Source: Struthidea cinerea (lineage: Eukaryota > Chordata > Aves > Passeriformes > Corcoracidae). From it: a stretch of 64,000 nt of DNA. The DNA is taken from positions 705,129 through 769,128 of the forward strand of contig VZTI01003643.1 of NCBI GenBank assembly GCA_013397865.1, written 5' to 3'. How positions within the stretch are numbered: the first letter of the stretch is position 1; each line of letters starts with the position of its first letter. This document shows positions 11,201 to 24,998 of the stretch, one piece after another. The notes under the pieces are model-generated. The model saw only the letters and a list, made by a program, of their open reading frames with translations, had not been told where the DNA came from and made no database searches. The translations under genes and the position numbers were made by a program.

Positions 11201-14200
11201 AGTTAAATGATCTCGGTGCCCTTGTAGAGGGGCTGAAACAGAGAAATACAGAATCCCACAGTGCTAATTGGGGTGTTTTTAATGAAATGTGATGGTGCCA
11301 CTGTTAAACATCCTCATGCATTATTAGTTCCTAAACTGCTGGAACAATCGCTATGAATCAATGCAGGATTTTTTTCCTTTGTACTGAACGTTTCTGTTGA
11401 TTTTTGGCCCATATTCCATATATAAATGCAGAGCTATTGGCTGCACGTTCAGGAGCTCTAAAGGTGAGTTCCTGCTGATGCTGGAGGTGTGTTTTGGGCT
11501 CCAGGTGTTGGTCCTGCAGGTTTCTGGAAGGTGAGGGGGGCTGAAGTGCAGTGTTACACTCCTATATTTGATGGATCGGCTGCCTGCACTGCAGGGAAGG
11601 TTCTTTGAGAGGTTGTAAATTCAAGACAGGTAAAATTTGGAAGCTGTGGTCCAGGTTAACATTTTGGACTCCACTAGATGGCACTGATTTATTGTGCTGT
11701 TGATAAAAAACATCAAATGGCAGTGGGAGATTTTTATTTTTTGAACAGAAACCATAAAGGAGGTGATGAGGATGCTCAGTACTTATCTGTTTGTCTGCTG
11801 GGTGCATAGACAGTTTCCTTCATGACCTCCTGCTTTTGAAGTGGAGTTTTGGATGGGGTAGGCCAATCTTGAGCATATCTTTTAAATATTTAGCACTGGG
11901 AAGACATCTCTAAATAAATACTTGGTTTTTCTTATCTCTGTGTGAGCATCCTCTGTTGATGAAGAAAGAGGCTGGGCCAGTGTTGGTGCAGGCAGCTGGG
12001 TTTGCCATAGTTGTGTCTCAAACCATCACAGAATCCAGCACGAAGATAAATTCTGACCTTTCTGATAAGAAAAGAGTATTCCTGGTGGGTTACAACCACG
12101 TAGTACTGGTTCTGGTTAACAGCACGGTGATGTCAGTGTGGTGGTGCTGGAGGGCACTGGGTGTGCCCTGGGTGTGTTTTATCCCAGCTCCAGGGGCAGA
12201 AATGGCCATGAGAGTTCTTTTGGTAGACTTGATCCTCCCAAGGGCCCTCTGTGTCCTGCTGATCAGGGTGGAAGAGCAGAGAGTTATCCCAGGAATCCAT
12301 AATTCCATCTCTTCTGTCTCTTCCCTGCATTCCCTGTGCCACCAAATGCTGCCCTTGAAGGCGTCACAAACCTCACATGGACCAGGAGAGATTTAGGATG
12401 CTCCATGGGGATAAACTTGGAATAAGGCTTGGTTCTACCTTGTTTTCCTGCTCTAATCTCCTTTCCCTTCCAGCCGAGGGGGAGCTGAGCAGTGCTGCAG
12501 TTTGGCCTCGCTTGACTTCAGTGCTCGTGGGTGTTTTAATCTGGGGCCTCACGAGAGAAGCTGTTCCTGCAGAGAGCGTGCAGCTCTCCTTCCCTCCCTC
12601 CGGAAAGCCAAGCCTGGCTGTTCCCTTGTCTTCTTTTCACGGGATTGGGAAGTACGTGGTTTTCCAAGGAAATCAGCCTCCCTTTTGCTGCTGGAAATAG
12701 CGGTTTTCTGCCTGGCCTGTGGTTGGAGGGGTGAAGCCTTTCAGGAGCCTCAGACAAACACGAAATGCAGCAGTGAATGCCAGAATTCAGCATGCTGTAG
12801 ATGCTGATGGTTCCTTCAGCCGCACTTTTTGGGGCTGTGGGTGGGATTTCTGCAGCTCTGCGCGTTTCCCTCTCCAAATTTGTGTTTGCCCTCTCCAAAA
12901 CCTTCGTGGAGACGTTTGCAGGGATTCAGCAGCCAGGGCACTGCAGCGATGCAGGGAGGGACCCGAAATCCAGCTTTGTGTAGCTGGAGGTGTGCCTTCA
13001 GCCATTTGTGTTTTAAGCACCACAAACCCGTGATTGATGTGCTGATCATCTCTGTCTGCTTCAGGGTTTCTCCTTGTTTTTCCCTTCTCCCCTCTCAAAC
13101 CGTGGATTCAATTGTTAGTTTGGCCTCCAGTACATAATTAGTGATGTTTCTCAGGCACAGCTCGCTGCAGTCCGTGGGACTCCTTCCTGTGACATTGACA
13201 GGGTTGCTTTTTTCTAAATCTCTTTTTTTTTCCCTGTTGACACCATTAATTTTTACACAAATTTATGAATTTAACCCTTGGTGAGGAAGCATTAGGTGAT
13301 GTGTCCTGGCTTTGGATTAATTCCTAATGCCCTTGTTTCCTAACTCCATGATTTATATATATTCCATTTAATTCTGGGATTTATATATTATTAATTCCTA
13401 ATTCCATTATTTCCTGACTTTTTCCCACGGCCACTTTTTTTTTTCCTTCCTTTTCAGAACATTTGTCTCTTGTTTGCTGAGTATTGAAGTTTTAACATTC
13501 CTGGATAAACGGATTATTAATAAATTTATCACGTGCGGTGCTTGGGAGCAGCCTGGCTGTCCCCAGGGGCAGATGGGGACGGGTGCCTGCTGTCCCTTGG
13601 ACACCTCACAGATCTGATTGTAAATTGGCCCAAAAAGGGGGGATTTACTGGAGCGTGGCCGGGGCTGTTGGATTTGTGCTGGTGGAGAATCAATCAGGGC
13701 TGCTGACGGAGCTGGGCAGGGGGGACGGGTGGGTGGGGACTCCAGGCACTGTTTTCTGTTCTGTTTTCCAGCACAGAAGGTGGAATAGTAATTTATTATC
13801 TGACATTCTTTGCAAACAGATGGAAAACACTCTGCTTGTGAATTTGCAAGGGAAAGGATTCTGGGAGCAGGCTTTGCATATGGCCTTCCCCCCTTGGTTT
13901 TCTTGCGTGCTTAGGAAAACAACAGTGAAGTCATTCCTTGTTGTTGGAAGGGAACCTGTGTGGTGTTCCCACTCCGGCTGTTGAGATGGATAAAAAGTCC
14001 CCAAACCGTCCACCCTGAACGTGGTAAATGGATCGAAGAAATGGGAATAAAAGAATGGCTGAGAAGTACAATGAACTCTGCGAGTTCTGCTTGATTCTCA
14101 TCCTGCAGTTTGCATTTTTTAATGTAGAAAAAAACCTCTCTACTGGCTATAATGATCTGGTGAAGAAAGAGGAGATGTTAAGGCTAAAAACATCTAATTT

Positions 14201-17200
14201 AAAAGCTGAGCAGGTGACTAAATGGCCAGGAATCAGTGAGCAGTGAACGTGCCCTTTGCAACAGTGACACGTTTGTGTTGTATTTTGGGTTTGTTGTAGC
14301 TTTTTTCAAGAGGGCAGTTCATTAACTTGTTTCTTTGTTTTGGTGGGGGTGTTTTGCCTTTAATGAGTTTCAAAGCGGGGTGTTCTCACCCCGCAAAGAC
14401 AGGAAAGGAGCTCTGGGTTTGCCAGGACTGGAGTGCAGATAAAAGCACTTGGGAATTAGGATTTTGCTGCTTGTGGCAATTAAATGCCCTCTGGGTGTGT
14501 GCCCTGTGGTGTCCCCAGTGATCAGACACTGCAGAGGATCTCCTGATTCCTGGGCCTGGGGAATCCCATCGGAATCGTGCTTGACTGGGAAATTTCCATT
14601 GGCAGCTTTGGTTACAACTCCAGTGAATGTTTATTTGGTTTTCCTTCTAACTAAAAACAGAAAGCATAGGATGAACGTTGGCTATAGATAAGTAGGAAAA
14701 TCACATCCCTGCGTTACCAGTGCATTCCCATTTTTTTTTTTATCAACCACTTGTCTCTATCAGTCTCATTTATAGTGTGTTTTCACCGTCTGAGTGTTAA
14801 TTTTAATCTCTATAGCTCTGCCTTTGTTTCCCATCATAGCAGCTCCCATTATCTTTGAATTTCATCCCTACATTTCCTCCTGTGTTGGCTGGAAGAGGCA
14901 GAAAAGGGGAGATGCCACTGCAGTCATTCCCCATGAAAATGAGCAGGTCCTGCGTGAGCCCTGCCTGATCCGTGACAGGTTCCTGCTGCAGAATCACAAA
15001 ATCCTGTTCTAAATCGTGGTGCCATTGCCGATTAATCAAAGCCAGGCATGAGCCCCCGTGTTCCTTGTTCTGGTGCCCATTAGGAGCAGCTGCATCGTGG
15101 ACTTTGATGTCTTGGGAGGACAATGGGATCACTGTTCCAGCTCCAAACTGCTTCTCCTTGCTGTTGCCTTTGTTTCGGGGGTATGGGAGTGGGGAAGACG
15201 TGAAGGGGAATACGAGATGTAAATCTCTGGCAGGAAATTGCTCACGAATGCCATCACGGGAACGTCAGGATTTTAGCAGGGATGCACTTGGAAAGCAGCA
15301 GGATTTTAATGCTGGCAAATAAATGAGGATGAAGGGGAAAATTGTTCTCATTGAAGAGGGGAAAATCCAGCTTAATTCAGAGCAAAGTGTAATTAAGGGG
15401 GAGAAAACTTCTGGCATAGATGGAGAGAGCAGAGAGATTGCAGGAAAAGTTGTTGTGCACAGATAAAATTTATCTATTTCTGTCTGGTTTTTTTTTGAGA
15501 ACATGCCCACGTTTTCCTGAGGTATTCTATGAAGTGGACACCCAGAAAGTTTGGGTAATTCCCTCCTGATTTGTGCAGTGAAGGAGGTGTCTCTATGCAG
15601 GAAATTTGAATTTTTGCAAAATGAGGTGCTTTAAAAACAGCAAGAAAAGCAGAGGTGGTGGATCCATGTGTTTATAAGCAAGAGGAAGGAGTTGGGAGGG
15701 ATGGGGATAGGATAATGGGGTGACAGAAGCACCATCCCAGTGGTTTGGGTTAAGGCTGGGTGTAAAATAACACTAAAAGATGTTTCTTTCTCTTTTCTCC
15801 CTAAAAGGTCTCATTATTTGCCTCATCCACCCCAGAACTGTGGTTAATTGAAGCTTAGAGATTCATTCTTATTTATATTTTCTCCGTAATTCTGTGTCAG
15901 GATCCCAGTGAGTCACCTTCTCCGAGGCTTTTTGTTGCTGTTCACTAAATGACAGAAGTGACTGAATTCCTGCTTCCAGGCATGTAGGAGATCCCACATT
16001 TCTGGTGCCATCTGTTACCAAACTTTGCGGGTTTTGTTTTTCCCAGTTTGCAGCAATTTGAGGGAGAGTAGGGGAAATAGAGCAGGTGATTAAAAGGAGA
16101 ATTCAAGTGATGCAAAACATTGGTATGATGTCCAGGAAAAGAAGAGTGTCTGCTGTGGGGCTTTAGTCCTCTGACAGAAGATGATTTTACTCAAATGTTC
16201 TGACCAAAACCTGCGGGTCACTCACTGTATTCACCCTGTCATGAACCAGGTTATGTATTTATTTATTTATTTTCAATTGTGTAATGTAATTGCAGCTCAT
16301 TATCTCTGTTGTGATGAAGTGAGGGGTGAGGATGTCCCAGGAGGTGCTGGCTGATAACAAAAATCACCTTGCATGTGAGCTCTGAGTCCCAGCCAGGCCT
16401 CCAGAGTGCATTTTTTAATGAGCTCACCCAGTAGAAAGATCTATTGTTCCCTCCACAGACAATTGCTGGCTTGTGCTGTTTGGAGTTCTCTGCTTGGGCA
16501 GAATTCTTGGCTTCTGTGGGAATTGTCCTTTGGGTTTGGCTTTTTCTTCCGCAGATACAAAAAAGGGGGGGAAAAATCATCCAAATACATATTTAATTAT
16601 TTGTGTATTAGTGATCTAAAGCTTCCACTTTATTGTGTGATGTTTGAAGCAGACTTTTGAACCAGGATGAGCAAACAACACTTTGTGTTTTTCCCACAGG
16701 AGAAGCAAATGTTTCTTAAAATTGAAATCCCACATCATTCATGAGTCAGGCTGATTTTAGCAAGGAGTTGATTGGACATGAATTACGTAGATGCTACTCC
16801 AGAGTTGAAATTATCTTGGGTTACTGTGGGTATTTTTATCCGTGCAGCTGCAGGGTTGAAGGCAGAACTGTGCCTACAGCTCTGCTTTCTGTAAAGAAAA
16901 ATTTATAACAGAACATTTTAATCTCTTCCTTCAAATATTCAATTAGCAAGCTTTGATTTTTATCTTTTTCTGTCACACAGATTCCACCTGCAGTTTGGAT
17001 TCCCTGGCCATACTGACTTAGGCACCAAATCGTTTTTTCCTCTCATTGCATGAAGTGTGTGTGAATTCACCAGGCACATCTGTCCCCAGATGTGAGGGTC
17101 AGGTTTGGTTCAAGGTCGTGGTTTTTTGGCTGTTTCTGCATTGAACCTGGGATTATTTTAGGTATCTCAAAGTGGAATTGTGCTTAAACCTGAAACAGGA

Positions 17201-20200
17201 GCAGATGGAACTCAGCTGGTCCCATGTGGGTGCTACTGGGGCTCCTCTAACTCACTCTGCTGTCTTTCCGCAGCCTTGATTGGTTTTATTTATTAATATT
17301 ATTCTTTTCCTAGAAGGCACAATACATTTATTATGAGCTCTGAATGATTTCATTCACATATTTTTGAAACCCTTGGGGAAGAGTAGCCTGGAAGTTGTTC
17401 CTATTCTGCTGCTCACCTCATGGATGTGTCAGTGAGTGTCCAGATCCAGGGGAATAATGGACATGACAGAGATCAGCTTTGGCTGCTCTGCCCCATGTAA
17501 GGTATTATTAGCTGTGCTGAGCATTCAATCCAGCCAAATCCAGCAGCTAATCCAGTTGTTTAAAGGAAATTTTAATGCTGCACAGTGTCAGAAATGTTTG
17601 TTAGTGCTTCTGTGCATGTCGTGTGCTGAGTATTTTGGTTTAACTTGAGTCGCCTTCAGGATGATTTTATTGGCTGGAATGTCACTGGGACTGGCCTGAG
17701 TAAAGGAATTAACTCAATCCAGCAGTGACAGCTCTGGGGAGAGCAGACCTGGCTGGTGCTGATGTGTTGGAGCTCAACACCCTGAGCATGACTGAGATGC
17801 AGAAGGTGATGTGAAAAGCATTAGTCAAGGAAAATGACGAACAATGAGTAACTGTTTTTATAAAAAAACACTTGCAAGCCTCACTGGGTGGTCTCAGTGT
17901 GGAAGACACGAAGTCTGGCAGTGATTATTTTCTGCAGGAGATGTCTGTGTACCTGACTGATGGGCTCACAAGAGCAGTCCTTTATTTAGCAGTGAAGAGA
18001 TCAGAAAATCCGAATATCTTCGTGCAGGTTCAGCCCGAAATGAGCTTTCCTGAGCATCCCCAGGGAGTGTTCCAGGAGCTGGTGCTGGGAGGTGTTGAGC
18101 ATCCTCTGGAAAGAGCAGTTCCTAGAGGTGGGGAATGCTCTGCTGGCCCAGCCTGTGCTGCTGCAGCGGGGTACAGAGCAGTCCCCCGGGTTTGTCCCAT
18201 CTCACCCTCTGTCCCTCACGAGCTCTGGCATCCAGGGGCTCTGTCCTGCATCCAGAGCTGCTGCTGGCTCCGGGTGTCTTGTCTTGGCTGATCAAATGGG
18301 ATATTCTGGCAGGGGCAGTTCTACCCATGCTGGATTTTCTGCTCTTAAGAACAAAATTCCAGCTGGGAGCATCCTGCAGAGCATGTCCTGAGTTTATCGT
18401 TGTAAAAGCATCACCCTGGGCTGCACCTTAGAGCATCTACCTGCAGAGACTGATGCTGAATAAAATGAGCATTAAATCCATTGTCTCTCTCTGTCCTTGG
18501 ATATCCTGTTGGACACAGCTATTAACACTTTTTATAACCCTATTAACCCTTTTTAGAACATTTTCTCTCTGTTGTGAGTTATTCTCTTGCTCAGAGAAGT
18601 TACTGCCATCTCTATATTGAGTTCTTCACCTTCAGGTGCTTCTGGAGAACATTTTGGAGATGTGATTACCCCATAAACTGGCCAAAATTGGACAAAATGT
18701 TTGTTTTACAGGGTCTGGATTTCAGTGGGTCCTCTGGGAAGCCACAGCACCCCAGTAAAAACCCTGCTCCCTGGGGAACCTGAACTCCATGACCAAATTC
18801 CTGCCTGACTTGCAACCCAGAAGCTTTGCTAAAAAGTGTAATTTTTTAAAAATGTGCACAGATGATGTAGAATGAGCATTAAAACACTGCTCAGCACAGA
18901 TGCCCTTTTACAGCACTGGGGTTCCTTGTGCAAGGAAAACCATCCCATGCAGCCAAAGGCGGGAGAACCGGAAATAACGGGATGCCAGCACTGCTCTATA
19001 GGAGCCTTTCACTGCCTGCCCACAGAGCACTTCCAGAAAAACTTGCAGCCAAGACTTCCCTTGGCAGCAGCTGCTTGATTTTTATTTTTTTTTTTAAGTT
19101 AATTTAAATTATCATCTCCTGCAGGCAATCCTAACTCAATGTCCTTGGTTTAAGACTTCTCCAAACCAGGCACACAAGGCTGTTCCCATTGGATGTGAGC
19201 AGCTTAAATCCCTGTGAATCCTTGATTGTGGGGAGGATTTTGGCGGTGCTGGGGTTTTATTCATTATTTTTTCCCCAGCAGCGAGGTGTTGCTAGAATTT
19301 TCCATGAGTGGGACAGCTTGTCCTTATAGATCTTGTTTTGAAGCGGTGTGGTTGAGGGGGTTTGGAACACACCCTGAAATAACTGACAGGAGTTGGAATA
19401 TCTGAATGGAATGGGGAGGCTGGTGAGTCCCTGGGAATGGGGATACCCCTCCCAGTACCCTTGGGGTTTTGGGAAGGACCACTGCAGCATTTTGGGATCA
19501 CAGCTGGCTTCCAGGATTCCTGTAATTGGAGAAACAGCTGATTTTACCCATTTTTCCCTGATGAAGACCCATTTCTGGGCCATCAGACAAGCTGGTGTCA
19601 CTGGGAACAGTTTTCCCTGTCCTGTGTGCAGCCTTTAAGGGAGGGAGCTGGGACGGTCCTGGAAGGAATTCCTTGCTCCCAAGGTGTGGGGAGGCCGCAG
19701 AGCTTCCTTGGATGTCCGAAGTCTTCCAGGGACAAACGTGCAAATTGTGGTTTAAAATGATAATTGTGCAAACAAAACAAGCATTGAGCTCTGAAGGAAG
19801 GCAGGACTCTGTGCAGGGAACAGAATGTGCCTGTTCTCAGGGCAGTAATTCCAGTGTTTGGGTTTCTGATTGATTTTTAATTGCTATAAATAGTGCCCTG
19901 TGTGGCTGTGTGGAAGACTCACAGGGTTTGTGCTGTATTTAAAACATCTTTCTTACCACGCCACTTGAATTTCCAGTTGGTTTCTTTGCTCTTAACCTAA
20001 TTTAGCATCATGCCAAAGGTATTTCTTTTTTCTGTAATGAGATTTTATTGTTAATTCAGCGTGTCACAGGCAGAGAGACTGAAGGGGTGCTGCCACTGAT
20101 GGCGTTGTCACTGGGACCTGCCATTCCCTGCCAGGCTCAGGCTTTGGGAAGTGCAGGTTGGGTTATTTCTGGAGGAACTGGAATTCTCAGGTCACTCATA

Positions 20201-23200
20201 CCAAGCCTGCCTGGAGTTTCTCCTGTTCGTAATCCTTGCTGAACAAAATGTTGTGGATTCTTTGCACATCTGCTTGGAAAGGAACACTGTGAGTGCTCGT
20301 GGGGGTGGAGCTCACGGATCGTAATTAGTGGCTCTGGCTCTAATGAAGGTGGCAGGGTCACACAAAGACAAACCCCATTTCCTTGCTGTTCGTCTCCAGT
20401 GGAAGCTCCCAGAGCTCGGTGCAGGATTTGGCTGCACTTTGTGCCTTGTGATGCCCCAGCATGAACAAGAGACCTATTCATGGGCAGAATTTCCCTACAG
20501 GGACAATATAGAAAATAAATAAATTGTATCACTTCTTGTCCCAAAACATATTTCAGTTTGAATTTTCCTTGTTTTCCTCTTCCTGGGTTATAAATCATAT
20601 TGCCTCTCCCTTTTTTTTCCGTTGCTCCCAAGAGCTGCATAACATTTTTAAATAATAGAATGCATATTCAGTGCTTTGGTGTTGCAAAAAACCCTTGGAA
20701 TTGTATTTTGGGAGTCCGTGGCTGTGTTGGGTGCCCTGACTGTGACATTTCTCTGTGAGAAATCTGCTTTCTGAAATGAATTCTTGAATGTGGCTGAGTG
20801 GAAAACAAACACAGCTATATGCTATGATTTACCTTTGAAGGCAAAGAATTATAAAAAATGGCCTAAAAGCAGCCCAGAGCTGCTCTAGGTTTCAGCAGCT
20901 CCATGCCCACATAGAAAATGTTTGTGGTAGGACACGTGAGCTTGGGGAAGGTGCACTGATTTTTAATCAGTGGTCAGAGAATCCAATTCCATCAGCAGTG
21001 CCCCTGTAGGATCACTTCTGCATGGCACTTTCCCTTCCCTCTTCATTTTTATTGCAGCTCATTTTTTCCTGGTGTTTCGTTCTTTATCATCTGTTCCCTT
21101 TTCAAAATAATTAAGGAATGAAACATATGATTTATGGCAATTATCTTGCACATTAGAGGGGGGAAATACACAGTTTGTCTGGTTGCTTTGGTGTTTCAGT
21201 TTGCAGAGTTGATAAGCAGCCCCAATTTCCTGACACATTCATTTTTCAAGTTGTTTCAAGAGAATCTGATGTGACACAGTGAACAAAAGACTAATCTAAT
21301 TTATCTTTTTATTTTTTCCCCCCTCATCTCTCTCTCATCCCTGTAATATTTCTGCTTGGCTTGCTGCATATGTGAATGGGTTTTGTGGTGGCATTTCAAT
21401 TTATGGGTGGATATTGAGGCAGGGAACAATGTGTCTTCCCTTTCCTTGTGAAGACAGATTTCAGAATAATACCCAAGTGTCTCTAACTATGAAGCAAACC
21501 TCTCATTTCCTCTGGGGAAAGACTCTTGATATTTGTAGCCAAGTATTTTTGTAGAACACGTGATCATTGTCAATAAACAGCATCGGAACTTGCGTTGTGG
21601 TATTTTTATTACTGATTGAGCTGCATGAGGTGCTTAAAGAAAACCAGATAGCGTCTGAACTTAACGTGTATTCTGTACTGCATAATTGTCATTATAGCCA
21701 GGAAAAACAGACAATTCAGAGGCTGTGAGGGCTGGATTCATTCAGTGAAAATAGGAAAAAGGAGCTGCTTTGGTGTTGCCAGGGCTCACCCGTGGGTGTC
21801 TGATTGATTGATTAGTTAATTTATTAGGTTCTGATCAGTACATTTAGCTGTGCACAAGGTGGGCCGGTCGGTACTCTGCAGTGTACTCCCCAAAGCTGAT
21901 AAGGCACACAGAGATTATCACATCAGCTGCCTGTCCCTAGATAATGTTTGATGAACCCAAATGAGCAAGTGGCTGCGTGGGGCCGAGCTGCCAGCTGGGG
22001 TTAGCCCGTGCCAGAGGTCCCTGATAATCTGTTTTACTCCATTTCCATGTTCTTGTCCACGCGCCTGCTCCACCCACGGCCTCGCATCCCTTCATCGGGC
22101 CAAACCAAAGCTCAGCTGCCTGGAAAAGCAGTTTGTGGGGTTTTTATTCCTTTTCAAGGGGTAAGGGGTAAATGTGTGTGGAAGGAAGCTCTGCAGACAA
22201 CAAATGCTGTTTATGTGCTGCTGCTTTGCACCGAGACTGGATCCCGTCAAAGGAAGTAGCTGAGCCCTGAAAAGAAAGACCGAGGGGTTTTTTTCCTAAT
22301 CCTGTTTTACCTTGTGGCAAAATCTATTCTTGCATCTGTTGGGTTTTAATAGTGCTGGCCCACAGGCCTTAAAATAGGGGTTTATAAATGCCTGGTGACT
22401 GTGATGCAGGGAAATCTGATTTCCATTGATGAGCTGTCAGGAGCGCAGCGAGGTTTTGTTTCTGTGTGTTCATCTCCACAATCAAGGCGATGGCAGTGGA
22501 TGGGGACGTGCTTGGAGCTGGGGACAGGATTCCTCGTGGCACTGGGGTATGGCTCCTGTTCCTGTTCATAATTGCAATGATTTGGATGACAGTAATCTCC
22601 AGTGCCCGGCAGGACTGGTGCCCTATTGGGCTTGTCACCAACCTAAAGGAAATATTAAAATAACAAGTCAGGCTAAAGCATCACAGGAGGAGCACAAGGA
22701 TGGTCAGTGTTCTGCTCGAGGTAAAGCAGAATGTCAGGGGCAGAGTTCAGAACAGCTTCATAACTTCAGTAATTCAGGCTAGAAAAACATCCTGTTCCAT
22801 GCTGCTTTCCCCTAAACCCAATCTTCACGCTGTTCTCAGATACTGGTTGTTAGATAAGGTTATTTCATGACTCCTCTTGCCTCGCAGAATTTGCCACTTA
22901 TGAAATGATTCCATTTAGCAGATTAGTTTCTGTAACTGCATATTGCTTTTCATTAGAATTTCATGGGGCTTTTATTTAACATGCATTGGAGCCTTGTTTA
23001 TGTGGGACCTGTTGAAAGCAAAGTGGATTAGGCCGTTTAAGCCATGTATAATCCATTCCCTATGGACTTGTGTTTCCTCCTGTCTGCCTGGTCCTCCTTG
23101 CTGCTCCCTGTTCCTGTCCAGCCATCCATTCCTCCTGCAAGGAGCAGGAGATTTGCGTTTGCTGCACATTAAATTAGCAGTGCTTTAATTGCCTGATAAC

Positions 23201-24922
23201 AAACTTGGTGCAGGCCTCTCCTCAGCTGAGCTCCAAATTTTGCTTCCTACTGAAAGCCCAGTTTTGGCTCTGGAATGGTGCCAGTTCTTGTTTGCAGGAG
23301 CTGGATGCTATTTACACGGAGATTTCTGCCTTGTTTTCATGGATTGAGGGCAGGTGTTTATTAGTGTTGAGGCTCCAATTTGTTTAATGGTTTGTCCACT
23401 GTGTTTAGCTAAGTCAGTAAGGCAATGCTTGGGTTTATTCCTTGCCCTTTCCAAGGGTTTATTGTGCTTATTCCCACATGTTACACAGGCCCAGGACTTC
23501 CTGGTGCTGAATTTGGGGAGGATTTCATCCATTATGGGTTCCACATGTTTGCAGCATGGGAAGAAGCACGGAGTGCATGGAATACAAGCTCAGCCACTTC
23601 ATTCCCAGATGATTTAATGCCCAGTCACACCATGTGCCGAGAACCATCCCGTTTGTCCCACACCACAGGGCAGGATGCTCCCGGGAGGCTGTGATTCATC
23701 TGGGATTCAGTTTGGGAAAAGTGCAGCATCCGTCCCCAAGCTCTTTAATTATAGACTCAGCCTGTTGTGTCAGGGAACAGGGGAACTCATTTCTGCTGAG
23801 AAATGTTCCCATCCTCACGCATTTTTAGGGAAAAAACACGGAATTTCAGATGCAAATCCACCTTTCAGTCATGCAGGGGAGACAGCACATTGCTGGTTTG
23901 GGCAGAATTATTGACAGCACTTGCAACATCCTCCTTCTGCAGGAGATTGTTTTCCCCCTCAATTTCATCCATTAATTGGCTGTAAATGTCCAGATTTTAT
24001 TTTAATGCTCTCTCCACTTATTCCTGATGTGTCGCTTGGCTGTGGGGTTTGAAATAATTTCTCTCAACTCCTGCCTAAAGCCCCTGGCTTTGGGATTGTT
24101 GTGCTCCAAAAGCTTTTTTCAAGGCTATTTCAGTGGTTCCTTAGAGAACAGGGCTCGGGTCTTGGGGAAATTCCAGCTTGGATCAGCTCCTGCTCACATC
24201 TGACCTTCCAGGGAGCTGTCAATGAAGTGATGGGAAGTGTCAGGAGATGCAGGAGTCACTGGTGAGGATTTTGGGTGGCATTCCCCAGTTTACCACCGAC
24301 ATTCCCATGGCAATTTCCGCTGTAGTTTCACCAAGGCAGGATCTGCAGTGCTGTAAAATCCACTATAAAATATCTGGGGATGAGAGGACACAATAACCAC
24401 CAGGAGAAGATGCTCCAGAAGTGCGGGATGGAGCCTTTGACTACTCATTTATCAGGTGGGATGATGTATTTTAGCTGTTGATCCATGTCACCGGTGATGG
24501 TGGGATCTGCAGGAATGGTAAGGACAGGACAACTCCTGATTCCTGCTTTTTTCTGCTCCTCCCGAGTTCTTGTGGCTTCAAAGGTGCAGCAGAGCCCTTT
24601 GGAGGAGCTCTTTGCTGCTGAAATGGTTCCTCGTGTGTGCTAATAGGTTAATTGTCACTTGTAGCTCTTCTTGATTTCCAGCCTCTTTATCCTCTGAAAG
24701 GTGATAAAATAAGGCCAAAAAATTCAGCGGCATTTTCCTTTCTAAGCCTCCTTTCTCCAGGCTTCTGAAATGTATTTATGCACAGGGCTCCCTCCTAACA
24801 AAGGCCTCTTTGAGGGTCCTGTGGTCGTCTAACATTCCCTCCTTTCACATGAAATTAAGGGCAGTGATTTACTGCAGTGACCTGAGTGCCTGAGTGCTCT
24901 CATTTACAGCCAGCCTGTCGGG
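8241..24922 (+). other. NCAM1: long intron stretch without recognised genes
   Basis: About 16.7 kb with no exon, RNA gene or repeat-family copy that I can support, apart from a perfect palindrome at 9857-9878 and short T-rich or AT-rich tracts (9190-9202, 13207-13232, 13350-13395, 16255-16274, 19080-19095). Open frames present are short and without domains. Confidence 0.6.
9857..9878. repeat. perfect inverted repeat, 10-bp arms, 2-nt loop
   Basis: AGGCTGTCCT at 9857-9866 and its exact reverse complement AGGACAGCCT at 9869-9878, separated by TT. It could form a cruciform or an RNA hairpin. No function is evident. Confidence 0.9.
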
Positions 24923-24998
24923 TTTTTTTTTCCTTTTTTTTTCCCTTTTTTTTTTTTCTTCTTTTTTTTCTTTTTTTCTTTTTTTTCTTTTTTTTTCC
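24923..24998. repeat. polypyrimidine tract (T with sparse C), 76 nt
   Basis: Uninterrupted pyrimidines on the + strand, mainly T runs separated by one to three C. A homopurine-homopyrimidine tract of this length can adopt triplex DNA. It could also be a degenerate poly(A) tail on the minus strand. Confidence 0.9.
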
